A DNA stretch of 64,000 bases from assembly GCA_902826615.1 (NCBI GenBank), contig CADEFN010000002.1:677344-741343 (forward strand), in the 5' to 3' direction. Within the stretch, counting starts at the first letter, position 1. Every line of letters begins with the position of its first letter. The notes below the pieces were generated by a model. It worked only from the letters and a program-made list of their open reading frames with translations. It had not been told where the DNA came from and did not search any database. Positions 34,585 through 43,141 of this stretch are shown here, in pieces. The translations under genes were made by a program, and so were the position numbers. Source of the stretch: an uncultured Gemmatimonadota bacterium (GTDB taxonomy: Bacteria > Gemmatimonadota > Gemmatimonadetes > Gemmatimonadales > Gemmatimonadaceae).

Positions 34585-37026
34585 CTACCGCGGTGCCTTG
34601 AACGGCTTCCAGAACGGGAAGCCCACATCGTCCCACGTGTCGTCGTCCGGCGCCATGGTGCGGCCCGGGGCCCCTTCCACCGGCTGCTTGATCTCGTAGT
34701 TGTCAGGCGGTGTGCCACCAGCCAGGTGCTGCACGAAGTAGTCCCAGCGGCGGCGGATGAAGTAGGGCTCGTTCAACCCATGGTTCCGGTTGGGCGCCCA
34801 CACCATGTCGAACGCCTTGTTCGCCTTGATCAACTCATCGATCACCTGGACAGTCATGGCCGGGTGCACGTTGTCATCCATGTCGCCGTGCATCAGCATC
34901 AGCTTGCCCTTCAGGTTCTTGACCATCGTCTTGTTGGCCGACGTCTCGAAGTTGTCGGTCTTGCGCACCGAGTCGCGCACCATGAGTCCCTGGTATTTCT
35001 CGGCCCAGTAGATGTTGTAGGAGCGATTGTCGTGGTTGCCCGCGCCGCTCACCGCCACCTTGAAGAAGTCGGGATACCGGAGAATGGCATCGGTCGAGGC
35101 AAAGCCGCCGCCCGAGTGCCCGAAGATTCCCACCTTGTCGGTGTCAATGAACCTGTGCCGCGCGCCAAGCTGCTTGATGGCGGTGATATGGTCAGGCAAG
35201 CCGTTGTCACCAAAGAAGCCGTAGTAGTTGTCGTGGAACGACTTCGACCGCAGCGGCGTGCCAAGGTGATCGAGCTGGATGACGACGAAGCCGAGTTCGG
35301 CGAGCGCGTAGGGCTCACCACCGTTGGTGAAGTTCCACCCACGCACCGACCCCACCTGCGGTCCCGGGTAGATGTGCGAGATGATCGGATAACGCTTGGT
35401 GGAATCCATGTTCGACGGCAGATACATCAGGCCATAGATGTCCGTCACGCCATCGCGGGCCTTGGTGCTGAACAACTGCACCGGCTTCCACCCGATTTCC
35501 TTGAGACGCGTGATGTCGGCTTCTTCGATCTTCTTGATCACGCGACCATCAACCGCCGAACGCACGACGGTCACCGGGGGCGTCTGCAGCGTGGAGTAGG
35601 TGTCCACGAAGTACTTGCCGCTCGGGCTGAAGCTGATCGCGTGATGGGCATCCTCGGTGGTGAGCTGCGTGAGCCCGCTGCCGTCGTACCCCATGCGATA
35701 CAACTTGGGATAGTAGAGGAACCCATCGCGTCCACGAGCGGTGAAGTAGACCTGCTTGGCGACTTCGTCCACATGCGAGATCTGCCCCACCTGGAAGGCG
35801 CCCGTGGTGAGCTGTGCCTTGGGCTCCGGCGTCATCACCAAACCACCATCACCATCCGTCGAGGCAATCGACGACACGCCAGCGCCATCAAAGCGGTACA
35901 GGTGGCCCCAGCCATCTCGCTCCGACCACCAGAAGGCGTCCTTCTGGTCCTTGGTCACGTAGAAAGAACCCGGGTCCTGCGGGTTGGAAATCTCTACATA
36001 CGTCTTGCCGGTGTCGCGTGCAATCACCCGCATCTCGCCAGTGGTGGCGTCCACAGCGGCCAGATACGCGCTCTTGGAGCCACGGGTGTACATCGAGATG
36101 TTGAGCGTCTTCCCTTCATCGGCCCACGCCGAGTCACGCACCGACCCACCGATGGAAAGCTGATTGGGGCGCGGAGCGATCTTGGCCTGCACACTTTGCT
36201 TGCTGGCCACGTCGATGAGGTACAGGTACGGACGCGGCACCGCGCTGTCGCCCGGCAGTGCGTAGGGCTGCGAGTATTGTTTGGTGCGCTGCCCGGTGTA
36301 CTGCACGTAGTAATGGTGTGCCACGTAGCGCTCATCCTGACGGACGACAGCGATCTTCTTCGAGTCCGGTGACCACCGCAGATTCGGGCGCCGCTGATTC
36401 ACCCGATTGAACTGCAACTCACTCGGCCTCGGCATGGTGAGGCCGTACTGCCAATAGTCCACGCCGTCAGTGGTGAGCTGCGTGCTGTCGGTGCCATTGC
36501 GTGAGCGCACCCACACATTGCCTTTCGAGATGAAGGCTTCCTGCTTTTTGTCAGGAGAGAGCACATAACGCTGTTTGCCTGCAATCGTGTCGCCCACGGT
36601 GCAGCGGTACGCGGCGATGTCGCAGACGTAGCGTTTCCGGTTGGCCGTGAATTCGATCTCCTTCTCGTTGTCACCGTCCTGCGTGAACTCGAAGTTTTGG
36701 AAGGGGAGCTTGTGGGCTTCCCACGCCGTGTCGCCGGCAATGGTCATGGCGCGCGCCAGCTTGACATGGTCAAAGAGCTGTCCGCGGGTCCCCGTGACGG
36801 GATCGACCACCACAAACTCCGAGCCGGTGTTGGTCTTGTTGCGATACCAGAAGCGATTGCCGTCCTTCAACCACGATGGCCGGACCTCGTCGCCCGCCAC
36901 CAGGGTTCGGGTGTTCCAATCCAGCAGCTGCTCCGCCTTGGAGTAGGAGACTTGCTGGGCCGGCAAAGCGAGGGCGCTTCCGACGAGCAGGAAGCCGACC
37001 GTGAAGCGGGAGTGTCGTACGATCAT
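34585..37026 (-). CDS. S9B (DPP-IV-like) prolyl peptidase, second copy
   Basis: This is an 813-residue exported DPP-IV-type peptidase. ATG 37026 is preceded by GAGG at good spacing and starts a signal peptide (to about LALPAQ). The beta-propeller domain occupies about 40-500. The hydrolase domain has Ser638 in GHSGGG, Asp717/718 in DMDDNVHP and His749 in NRNHGL. Compared with its paralogue at 27923-30247 it has a C-terminal extension of about 30 acidic and Pro-rich residues. The two share segments such as AVSGAGNHDNRSY and IDELIKANK, so they are clear paralogues. It follows the cupredoxin-like gene in a minus-strand series that begins with SusC, which suggests a dipeptide-release role in one uptake locus. 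Confidence 0.9.
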   Translation of the reverse strand: MIVRHSRFTVGFLLVGSALALPAQQVSYSKAEQLLDWNTRTLVAGDEVRPSWLKDGNRFWYRNKTNTGSEFVVVDPVTGTRGQLFDHVKLARAMTIAGDTAWEAHKLPFQNFEFTQDGDNEKEIEFTANRKRYVCDIAAYRCTVGDTIAGKQRYVLSPDKKQEAFISKGNVWVRSRNGTDSTQLTTDGVDYWQYGLTMPRPSELQFNRVNQRRPNLRWSPDSKKIAVVRQDERYVAHHYYVQYTGQRTKQYSQPYALPGDSAVPRPYLYLIDVASKQSVQAKIAPRPNQLSIGGSVRDSAWADEGKTLNISMYTRGSKSAYLAAVDATTGEMRVIARDTGKTYVEISNPQDPGSFYVTKDQKDAFWWSERDGWGHLYRFDGAGVSSIASTDGDGGLVMTPEPKAQLTTGAFQVGQISHVDEVAKQVYFTARGRDGFLYYPKLYRMGYDGSGLTQLTTEDAHHAISFSPSGKYFVDTYSTLQTPPVTVVRSAVDGRVIKKIEEADITRLKEIGWKPVQLFSTKARDGVTDIYGLMYLPSNMDSTKRYPIISHIYPGPQVGSVRGWNFTNGGEPYALAELGFVVIQLDHLGTPLRSKSFHDNYYGFFGDNGLPDHITAIKQLGARHRFIDTDKVGIFGHSGGGFASTDAILRYPDFFKVAVSGAGNHDNRSYNIYWAEKYQGLMVRDSVRKTDNFETSANKTMVKNLKGKLMLMHGDMDDNVHPAMTVQVIDELIKANKAFDMVWAPNRNHGLNEPYFIRRRWDYFVQHLAGGTPPDNYEIKQPVEGAPGRTMAPDDDTWDDVGFPFWKPFKAPR

Positions 37027-37098
37027 GTGAACCTCAGGGTGGATGCCGCAACTTGCTGGATTCCTGTCACGTGTTACGTGTAGCGATCAATCGACGTT

Positions 37099-37138
37099 GC
37101 CCGTGCCTCTCGTGCTTCCCGTGCTTCCCGTGCTTCCG
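37099..37138. repeat. 9-bp-unit tandem repeat, copy 3 (single arm)
   Basis: Four consecutive 9-mers (CCCGTGCCT, CTCGTGCTT, CCCGTGCTT, CCCGTGCTT) lie just after the stop of the cupredoxin-like gene. The unit is that of copies 1 and 2, but the complementary arm is missing, so no long hairpin forms. It may be an intermediate or a decayed copy. Confidence 0.75.
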
Positions 37139-37141
37139 CCC

Positions 37142-37840
37142 TCAAGTCACCCGCAACGACGCCTTCATCTGCGGCTGTGTGTATTTGCAGAAATAGTTGA
37201 ACACACCGGTCTGATTGGCCACCCAGATGTATGACTGGGTTTTCTGCAGATCACCGGAGTCGTTCCAGGGACCACCAGTGATCGTGTGCACCTTGAGTCC
37301 CACGTTGTACCAGCAGACCACGGTGCCCAGCTTCACCACCGTTTCAGCATTCTCGGCGCCGTCGGGCTGGAGCTGGTAGAAGTCGTCGCCGCAGTAGATC
37401 TCAACCTGATTCGAACCAAAGTTGCCCCGGACTATCCGAACCGTAAGGTCCGTGACTTGCCCGGCTTTGACACTGAACTTCATGGGGTGCTGGTACGGCT
37501 CGGGGATCATGGCCTGCCCAAAGGCGTGGAACCTGATCTGGTAGTCACCCTCAGCCAGCTTGTCGAAGCGGAACTTCCCAGCGTTGTCGGGAGTCAGGCG
37601 CGTGCCCACATGCTGGCCACTTGGGTACATGAGGATCACTTGCCCGAAGTTGCCTTGTGGCGCGCCCTGCAGGTCGATCACCGTGCCAAGGACCGAGCCC
37701 GTGGTGGCAGGCGCCGTGACGCCGCCCTCTCCACCGCCGCAGCCTGCGATCACAAGGGACGACGCAGCAACCCCGAGTCCTGTTTTGACCAGAAACTCGC
37801 GGCGAGAAAGTTCGTGATGGCGCTCGAACAAGTCGGACAT
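37142..37840 (-). CDS. Tat-exported lipoprotein with CarboxypepD_reg-like and cupredoxin-like domains
   Basis: This is a 232-residue protein. ATG 37840 gives SRREFLVKTG, a twin-arginine signal, with lipobox IAGC (Cys34). Residues 48-140 form a carboxypeptidase-regulatory-like beta-sandwich (GSVLGTVIDLQG to GDYQIRFHAF). Residues 165-232 resemble the C-terminal half of a plastocyanin-type cupredoxin: His185 in LKVHTI, Cys218 in FNYFC and Met225. The expected second His between Cys and Met is not there (the segment is CKYTQPQM), so a normal type 1 copper site looks incomplete. It lies 86 bp after SusD and is followed by an S9 peptidase. It might be an electron carrier that has lost copper or a binding accessory to the SusCD system. 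Confidence 0.7.
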   Translation of the reverse strand: MSDLFERHHELSRREFLVKTGLGVAASSLVIAGCGGGEGGVTAPATTGSVLGTVIDLQGAPQGNFGQVILMYPSGQHVGTRLTPDNAGKFRFDKLAEGDYQIRFHAFGQAMIPEPYQHPMKFSVKAGQVTDLTVRIVRGNFGSNQVEIYCGDDFYQLQPDGAENAETVVKLGTVVCWYNVGLKVHTITGGPWNDSGDLQKTQSYIWVANQTGVFNYFCKYTQPQMKASLRVT

Positions 37841-37926
37841 ACCTGACTTTACTCTGAAGGCTCCGTAAAAACACGTGTGGGGCCAACCCATGGAGGGCCG
37901 GCCCCAGCACGCTTACACATCCTGAT

Positions 37927-39261
37927 CTAGCTCACGCGCGGGCAGGTGCCCTCCCCTTCCTTCATCGAGGGGCTGGCCAGAATCTCGTTGCGCGACAGGG
38001 GGAGCAGGGTGTTGCGTCCTGCGCCCATCACCGACGTCACGAGGTTGAAGCGATGAAGGTCGAGGGTGCGATGACCTTCCACAAACAGGACTGCGAACCG
38101 CTCGCCCAGCAGCGCGGCCTGTGCAGCAGCGGCCGTGGTTGGCACCGGAATCGCCGCCAGTCCATTGGTGATACGGTCCGGGTTCAGCTTGGCGACCATG
38201 TTCGTGTAGTCGTTACGGCGCATGTAGGCCTCGGCCGCAATCAGATTCATTTCGCGGCTTGTCAGCAGCGCCTGGTCCGCTCCACGATCGGCGTATTTGG
38301 AAATGCCGAAGTAGGCAAAACGGTTGTTGACTCCCAGCTCTCCCGCCTTGCGGTTCACGGCCATGCGGGGATCGGGCTTGGTAGCGTCCATCCAGTCGGC
38401 CAGATACCCCACCGTGTAGGTCGCCGTGTTGAAGCTTCCAAGAACGCGGTTGTGATAGAGGCGCCGCAGACCGCCTGATCGATTGCGGTTCTGGTGGAAC
38501 TGGTTGCCCGTGGCGCTCTGCTGATTGGCTGCCGCTTCCGCGTACACAGCGTTCTTCACAAATCCTGCCGGCACGGCCAAAGCGTCAGTGAGCGCGGCGT
38601 CGTAATTCCCGGCAAACAGGTTGGCGCGCGCTCGGCTGGCGGTGATGGTGTTCACCCATTTGGTCTTGTCAGCTGCGTTGGTGAGACCGTTTGCCAGTGT
38701 CAGTGCTGCCGTCAGCTTGGTGACCGCCTGCTTGAAGAACTCGGTGTTGGGTGAACGCGGCCCGCCTTGCGTGAGCGGACCCTCGCAGTACGCCATCCCG
38801 ATCGACAGATCCGAGAAGGCGTCCACCCACTTGACCTGTACCATCAGTGGGCTGGTGTTCGCGCTGGCACCAAGCACCGTCGCGATACGATCGGCGGCCT
38901 CCTGCGCCGCGTACCTCGAGCGGAGCAATTGATCCTGCGGGAGCGAAAAGGAACCAACCGTCGCTTCGTCCGCCCGCAGTTTGCCATCGGAGATGTTCTC
39001 CCAGTCGATCCATGTGCTGGTGGATTCGAGTTCGTCGCTCAGGAGCGATGAGATCTGCACCATGTCGTCATACGACTGGTGCAGGAGCCCTTCGGCCCCA
39101 TCCGCCACGTTCTTCACGATGACGGCGTTGTTGAGGTCATCGTTGCCAAACGCCTGGGGATCTTCCACGTCAAAAACACCATCGCACGCCATCAGGGCCG
39201 CCGTGCTCAGCACGACGAGGCCACGGACCGGCGGCAGGTGAAAAAATGATCGAGTAGTCAT
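37927..39261 (-). CDS. SusD/RagB-family outer-membrane lipoprotein
   Basis: This is a 444-residue surface lipoprotein that partners the TonB-dependent receptor encoded 32 bp upstream. The signal ends in a lipobox (ALMAC, Cys26). The body is helical with tetratricopeptide-like character, as in SusD (QEAADRIATVLG, YCEGPLTQGG, AAEAYMRRNDYTNMV), and it ends with FVEGHRTLDLHRF and the C-terminal PLSRNEI segment usual in the family. SusD proteins capture oligomeric nutrients and deliver them to SusC. With S9 peptidases and an amino-acid symporter downstream, peptides are the likeliest cargo here, but glycans cannot be excluded. SusCD pairs outside Bacteroidota are well known in Gemmatimonadota. Confidence 0.85.
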   Translation of the reverse strand: MTTRSFFHLPPVRGLVVLSTAALMACDGVFDVEDPQAFGNDDLNNAVIVKNVADGAEGLLHQSYDDMVQISSLLSDELESTSTWIDWENISDGKLRADEATVGSFSLPQDQLLRSRYAAQEAADRIATVLGASANTSPLMVQVKWVDAFSDLSIGMAYCEGPLTQGGPRSPNTEFFKQAVTKLTAALTLANGLTNAADKTKWVNTITASRARANLFAGNYDAALTDALAVPAGFVKNAVYAEAAANQQSATGNQFHQNRNRSGGLRRLYHNRVLGSFNTATYTVGYLADWMDATKPDPRMAVNRKAGELGVNNRFAYFGISKYADRGADQALLTSREMNLIAAEAYMRRNDYTNMVAKLNPDRITNGLAAIPVPTTAAAAQAALLGERFAVLFVEGHRTLDLHRFNLVTSVMGAGRNTLLPLSRNEILASPSMKEGEGTCPRVS

Positions 39262-39293
39262 GATAGTCGAGTGTATTGGAGGTCCGTGGGCGG

Positions 39294-42245
39294 CTAGAAT
39301 TTTGTGCGCACTTGCAGCCGATACTGCCGGGGCGATGGCTGGGCAAGGAAACCACTGTTGATGGTGAAGGAATCACCACCCGCCCAGTTCATGTTCGGAT
39401 CCACGCAATTGCAGTCGTCCCACCACTGCAGGTTCTGACCAGAGAACGACACACTGGTTTTGCCGGTCTTGAAGAACGAGCTGTACTTCTCCGGCACCTG
39501 CCAGGTGAGCGAGATCTCGCGGAGTCGCACGTTGTCGCGTTTGTCGACGTGCGACAGGATGCTCGACCACTGGAAGATCGAGTCAGACTTGAAGGTGCGT
39601 TCGCCATTGGGGCCGAGCGCGCCAAGGTACTCGTCGGAGCCGCCCTGACGGATACGATACGGCCGGTCGCCGTTCCCAAACCACGCGCCACGCTCCATGC
39701 TGAGCAGGCCGTAGAGGGACAGCGACTTGTACCGAATGGTGTTGGACCACGAGCCGTTGAACGTCGGGAGCGGCGGGCCGAAATATTCCTGGGCCGCGGT
39801 ACGAGTGGTGGTGGGGCATCCGAAACTTCCCACACCGGCCAGACCACCGCAGCTCGTTCCGCCCTGCACCACGCTGAAGCCGTTCGGCTTCTGACCCCAA
39901 ACGCCCTGTGCCGGATAGCCAACGCGCACGGCGTTACCGGCCAGCGTCACACCGCCCAGCGACGTCACCTTGTTCTTGTTGCCGTCGGCCTTGATACCGG
40001 TGGTCCAGTCAAAGGCCGCCTTGCTGATGACGGAATAGTTCACCGTCGCTTCCCAGCCACGGTTCTGGAGCGCTCCGATGTTCACGCGCTGGGCCTGGTT
40101 GAAGCCCTGCGAAGGCGCAAACGCCTTGTTCACAATGGCGTCCTTCGTCTCGGCGAAGTACTGCGACGCTTCAATGCCCACGCGGTCGTTCCAGAGACCG
40201 ATCTCAAAGCCGACCTCGCGCTCAGAGGTGACTTCCGGACGCAGTGACTTGTTACCCGGGTTGAGCGGCACAATACCCGGCACGTCTTCAAAGACCGGCT
40301 GAGCGCTGTAGCTCGTGAACGAATCGAACGGTCCCGGCATCTTGCCGGTTTTTCCCCACGACCCACGCAGACGGAAGGCGGACACTGCCTCGGGGAAGAG
40401 TCCGGTGTGCTTGGAGAGATCGTACGAGAGCTGTGCGTTCGGATACTTCTGGAAGCCGTAGTCATCACCAAACGCCGAGTTGCCGTCCATCCGCAAACCG
40501 ACGGTCAGGAAGAGGCGATCGTTCCACGAGAAGCGATCCTGCGCCAGGAGGCCGAGGTTGATGGTTTCGGTGAAGGCTTCACCACCGCTCGTCACTGCAC
40601 CCGCCGCGACGGTGGAGACGCCGGGGCCCGGGAAGGTGTTGCCGACAGCGATGTTCAGCCGCTGCGATTCCCAGAAGCCCTGCCCGCCGAACGACAGGTT
40701 CGACTCGATACCAAACGGCAGCTTGAAGTTGAGCGTACTGAGGTAGTCCACCGTGGTCGAACGGAAGTTGCGGAGACCCAGGTTGCGCTGCCCGAACGTT
40801 ACGCCAGCCGGACCGAACTGACCGGCGTATGGGAAGAAGCGCGACTTCTGCTCGTTCACGGCGTCGGTTCCGAAGCCGAGACGATGCGTGAAGTTGGAGT
40901 TGAACGCATACGAGAGGGTCACGCCGCCAGTCCAGCGATCGGCGTCGGACTTGGTTTCCATATTCTGGATGTCCGAGACCGGCACCCACGCCTCGCCGAA
41001 AGGCTTCAGAGCGGTCGCGTTACGCGGATTGCCATTCATGGCGTTGCCAAGCAACGCGGTCCAGTTGTTTCCGGCCTGCAGCTCGTTGATGACGTTGCGG
41101 GCGTAATTCGAGCGGACTTCAACGGTCCACTTGTCGGTCGGAACGAAAGTGATGTTGGCGCGGAGGCTTCCCTTGGTCTGGTCGTTCGGCTGGATGGAGC
41201 CCACTTCCTTGGAACCGAGCGCCGAAATGAAGTACTGGGAGCGCTGGGTACCACCCTGGCCGCTCAGGTCCACCGAATTCCACGGACCATTTTCGATGAG
41301 CGTGTTGGCATCGCGAGCGCGCGTTCCATCGGGCCCGGTGAACCGGGGGAACGTCTTGGTGGGAAGGTTTTCCTTCAAACGCTGGTAGCCTGTGCCCAGG
41401 CCCAGGTTCCATTGCGTACGACCTTCGCCCCGCCCCTTCTTGGTGAAGATCTGAATGACGCCATTCGATGCTTCGGAGCCGTACAGCGTGGCCGCCGATG
41501 CGCCCTTCAGGATCTCGACGCGTTCGATGTCGTTCGGATTGAGATCGCTCAGACGGTCCGTCGACGTGCCCCCGGAGAACGAGCAGCAGGCCGTGGCCGC
41601 CATACCCGTCGCCGTGGTCCACTCGGAGGCGCGAGAGTCCACGCGCACACCGTCGATATAGATGACGGGGCGCTGATTCAGCGAAAACGAGGCAATCCCG
41701 CGAATGCGCAGATCCTGCGATCCGCCAACACCGCCACCCACACCTAACGAGCGGACACCCGCCACCTTGCTCGCCAGCACCTGCGTGAAGTTGGTCACCG
41801 GCATGATGTCTTGCTGCGCGGCAACGTCGAGGGAGCCGATCGAGGCGCCTACTTTGCGTTTTTCCACCGCGCCACCAGTTCCCGTCACCACCACCTGCTG
41901 CAGCTCAACGGCGCTGGTCGAGAGCGTAAAGTTCACCGTCACTGTGTCGTTGGCGGCAATCGTGGCCGACTGCGCCTCGGGCCGGAACCCGATACGCGTC
42001 ACGCGCAGCGACTGTGCCCCCGCTGATACTCCGCGGATGAAGTACCGCCCGCGGTCGTCGGTATTGGCGGCCGCATTCTGGCTGCCCACTACCTGCACGC
42101 GGGCGGTGACGATCGGAAGCCCCGTCGTCTTGTCGGTCACAGTGCCTGACACTGCGCCCGTCTGGGCTTGCAGCGGCGCAGCGGCAATCGCCACCAGCGC
42201 TGAAAGTGACCAGTACCATCGTCCTGGCGAACGAGTCGTACTCAT
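39294..42245 (-). CDS. SusC/RagA-family TonB-dependent receptor
   Basis: This is a 983-residue outer-membrane transporter. ATG 42245 starts a signal peptide (to PLQAQ); the 28-codon upstream extension is rejected. Residues about 32-115 are a carboxypeptidase-regulatory-like beta-sandwich (GAVSGTVTDKTTG to GFRPEA). Then come the plug domain (VVTGTGGAVEKRK, IYIDGVRVD, IEILKGASAATLYGSEAS) and the 22-strand barrel ending at LQVRTKF. The aromatic C terminus fits BAM-dependent insertion. It is the first gene of the minus-strand locus SusC-SusD-cupredoxin-S9-symporter. A promoter-like TTGACA-N17-TAGCGT sequence lies about 130 bp upstream. CGTTAGG at 41743 encodes Leu-Gly in the plug. Confidence 0.92.
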   Translation of the reverse strand: MSTTRSPGRWYWSLSALVAIAAAPLQAQTGAVSGTVTDKTTGLPIVTARVQVVGSQNAAANTDDRGRYFIRGVSAGAQSLRVTRIGFRPEAQSATIAANDTVTVNFTLSTSAVELQQVVVTGTGGAVEKRKVGASIGSLDVAAQQDIMPVTNFTQVLASKVAGVRSLGVGGGVGGSQDLRIRGIASFSLNQRPVIYIDGVRVDSRASEWTTATGMAATACCSFSGGTSTDRLSDLNPNDIERVEILKGASAATLYGSEASNGVIQIFTKKGRGEGRTQWNLGLGTGYQRLKENLPTKTFPRFTGPDGTRARDANTLIENGPWNSVDLSGQGGTQRSQYFISALGSKEVGSIQPNDQTKGSLRANITFVPTDKWTVEVRSNYARNVINELQAGNNWTALLGNAMNGNPRNATALKPFGEAWVPVSDIQNMETKSDADRWTGGVTLSYAFNSNFTHRLGFGTDAVNEQKSRFFPYAGQFGPAGVTFGQRNLGLRNFRSTTVDYLSTLNFKLPFGIESNLSFGGQGFWESQRLNIAVGNTFPGPGVSTVAAGAVTSGGEAFTETINLGLLAQDRFSWNDRLFLTVGLRMDGNSAFGDDYGFQKYPNAQLSYDLSKHTGLFPEAVSAFRLRGSWGKTGKMPGPFDSFTSYSAQPVFEDVPGIVPLNPGNKSLRPEVTSEREVGFEIGLWNDRVGIEASQYFAETKDAIVNKAFAPSQGFNQAQRVNIGALQNRGWEATVNYSVISKAAFDWTTGIKADGNKNKVTSLGGVTLAGNAVRVGYPAQGVWGQKPNGFSVVQGGTSCGGLAGVGSFGCPTTTRTAAQEYFGPPLPTFNGSWSNTIRYKSLSLYGLLSMERGAWFGNGDRPYRIRQGGSDEYLGALGPNGERTFKSDSIFQWSSILSHVDKRDNVRLREISLTWQVPEKYSSFFKTGKTSVSFSGQNLQWWDDCNCVDPNMNWAGGDSFTINSGFLAQPSPRQYRLQVRTKF

Positions 42246-42550
42246 GCGTCCTCCGGTTGGGAAAGTGTTGCGGGGGTCTCCAGCGCCAGTCGTCGCCCGA
42301 CGTGTGTCGGATTTTGTATCCAAATCCACATTGCGAGCGGGACGTGCGCAGAAAACCTTCGGTATCGTATGCGACGCTAGGGGTCGTACCGGAGGCTGTC
42401 AAGCACGAGGGGTTCGAGCCGATCCAGTACTACGGTTGAGTGGACCGGGACGTGGGCTACGAGGCCTGTTGCCCGCCTTCCTGATAGTGCCAAACGAAGT
42501 CACTCAATGAGTCCGCCCCAACACCCCAATCGTTCACCGGACGCCGCCGG
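42246..42550. other. Intergenic region between susC and the DoxX gene (305 bp)
   Basis: No gene is supported here. It holds the promoter-like sequence at 42374-42402 and the GGATTT/AAATCC inverted repeat for the susC locus. The part nearer the DoxX gene (42430-42550) is that gene's 3' flank on the minus strand, and I see no clear terminator in it. Confidence 0.6.
42374..42402 (-). promoter_or_regulatory. Sigma-70-like promoter for the susC locus
   Basis: On the minus strand a perfect -35 TTGACA (42402-42397) and a -10-like TAGCGT (42379-42374) are separated by exactly 17 bp. This would give a leader of about 120 nt before the susC ATG at 42245. An inverted repeat GGATTT/AAATCC (42309-42314 and 42322-42327) lies in that leader and could be an operator or hairpin. 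Confidence 0.5.
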
Positions 42551-42925
42551 TCACGCACGCTTCATCTGACGCAAACGCAATACGGCCGCCGCAAGAGCGA
42601 GCGCGCCCAGGACGAGGGGCGCAACCGGAGACTCGCCCCGACGCACATGGGTGTAGGCCGCACCGCCCATCAAGGCCGCGAGCGCACCGCCTGCCACCGG
42701 GGTCAGCATCGGCGCGACCCCGATCGCCGCCGGGACAATCAACCCGACCCCTCCAGCCACTACAGCCGCCCCAATCGCCTTGATGGCGCCATCGCTGAAC
42801 TCCGTTGCCCAACCCATCTGGGGATTCTGCCGAAGGTCTTCCCCTGGAGTGGAGAGCTTCATGCCGCCCGCTCCCAGAAAGGCCAGCGCCGTCACGGCCT
42901 GCAGAACCCAGATCGCCTTGTTCAT
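42551..42925 (-). CDS. DoxX-family small membrane protein
   Basis: This is a 124-residue protein with four hydrophobic segments (about 5-22, 46-68, 72-90 and 98-115) and the DoxX-like start ALAFLGAGGMKLSTPGE. DoxX-like proteins are inner-membrane proteins of poorly defined, probably redox-related function, often regulated by MarR-type repressors. The start ATG at 42925 is the only sensible one. On the opposite side, 30 bp away, a fragment resembling the end of a MarR regulator is found, which fits a lost regulator gene. It stands alone on the minus strand. Confidence 0.8.
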   Translation of the reverse strand: MNKAIWVLQAVTALAFLGAGGMKLSTPGEDLRQNPQMGWATEFSDGAIKAIGAAVVAGGVGLIVPAAIGVAPMLTPVAGGALAALMGGAAYTHVRRGESPVAPLVLGALALAAAVLRLRQMKRA

Positions 42926-42954
42926 CTTGGCTTCGCTCCCAGTGGTGTATCGTC

Positions 42955-43101
42955 AGCCGGCATCTGGTGGCTCGACTCGAAGCGCGCGTCCGCCGCGCAG
43001 TGGACGAGGTTCTGGCCCCACTCACGCCGGAGCAGCGCACACAGTTCCACGCCATGCTCCGCACCGTGACCGAATACAGCGACGACCTTCCCGACCGCTA
43101 A
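42955..43101 (+). pseudogene. Possible MarR-family regulator remnant (C-terminal fragment)
   Basis: About 47 codons in this frame, ending at TAA 43101, read like the last helix of MarR-type repressors: ARLEARVRRAVDEVLA, then PLTPEQRTQFHAMLRTV. No winged-helix part is found upstream in any frame, since that space holds the DoxX gene start. Divergent MarR/DoxX pairs are common, so a truncated regulator is plausible. Chance similarity of a short helical frame cannot be excluded. Confidence 0.4.
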
Positions 43102-43141
43102 GATCAGCATCACGGCGGGAAAGCGTACTGTGCGCCCTGCG

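Noticed and set aside
34546-36372. Long plus-strand open frame (about 608 codons) opposite the second S9 peptidase
   Set aside because: It mirrors the peptidase codons on the opposite strand and has no recognisable motif.
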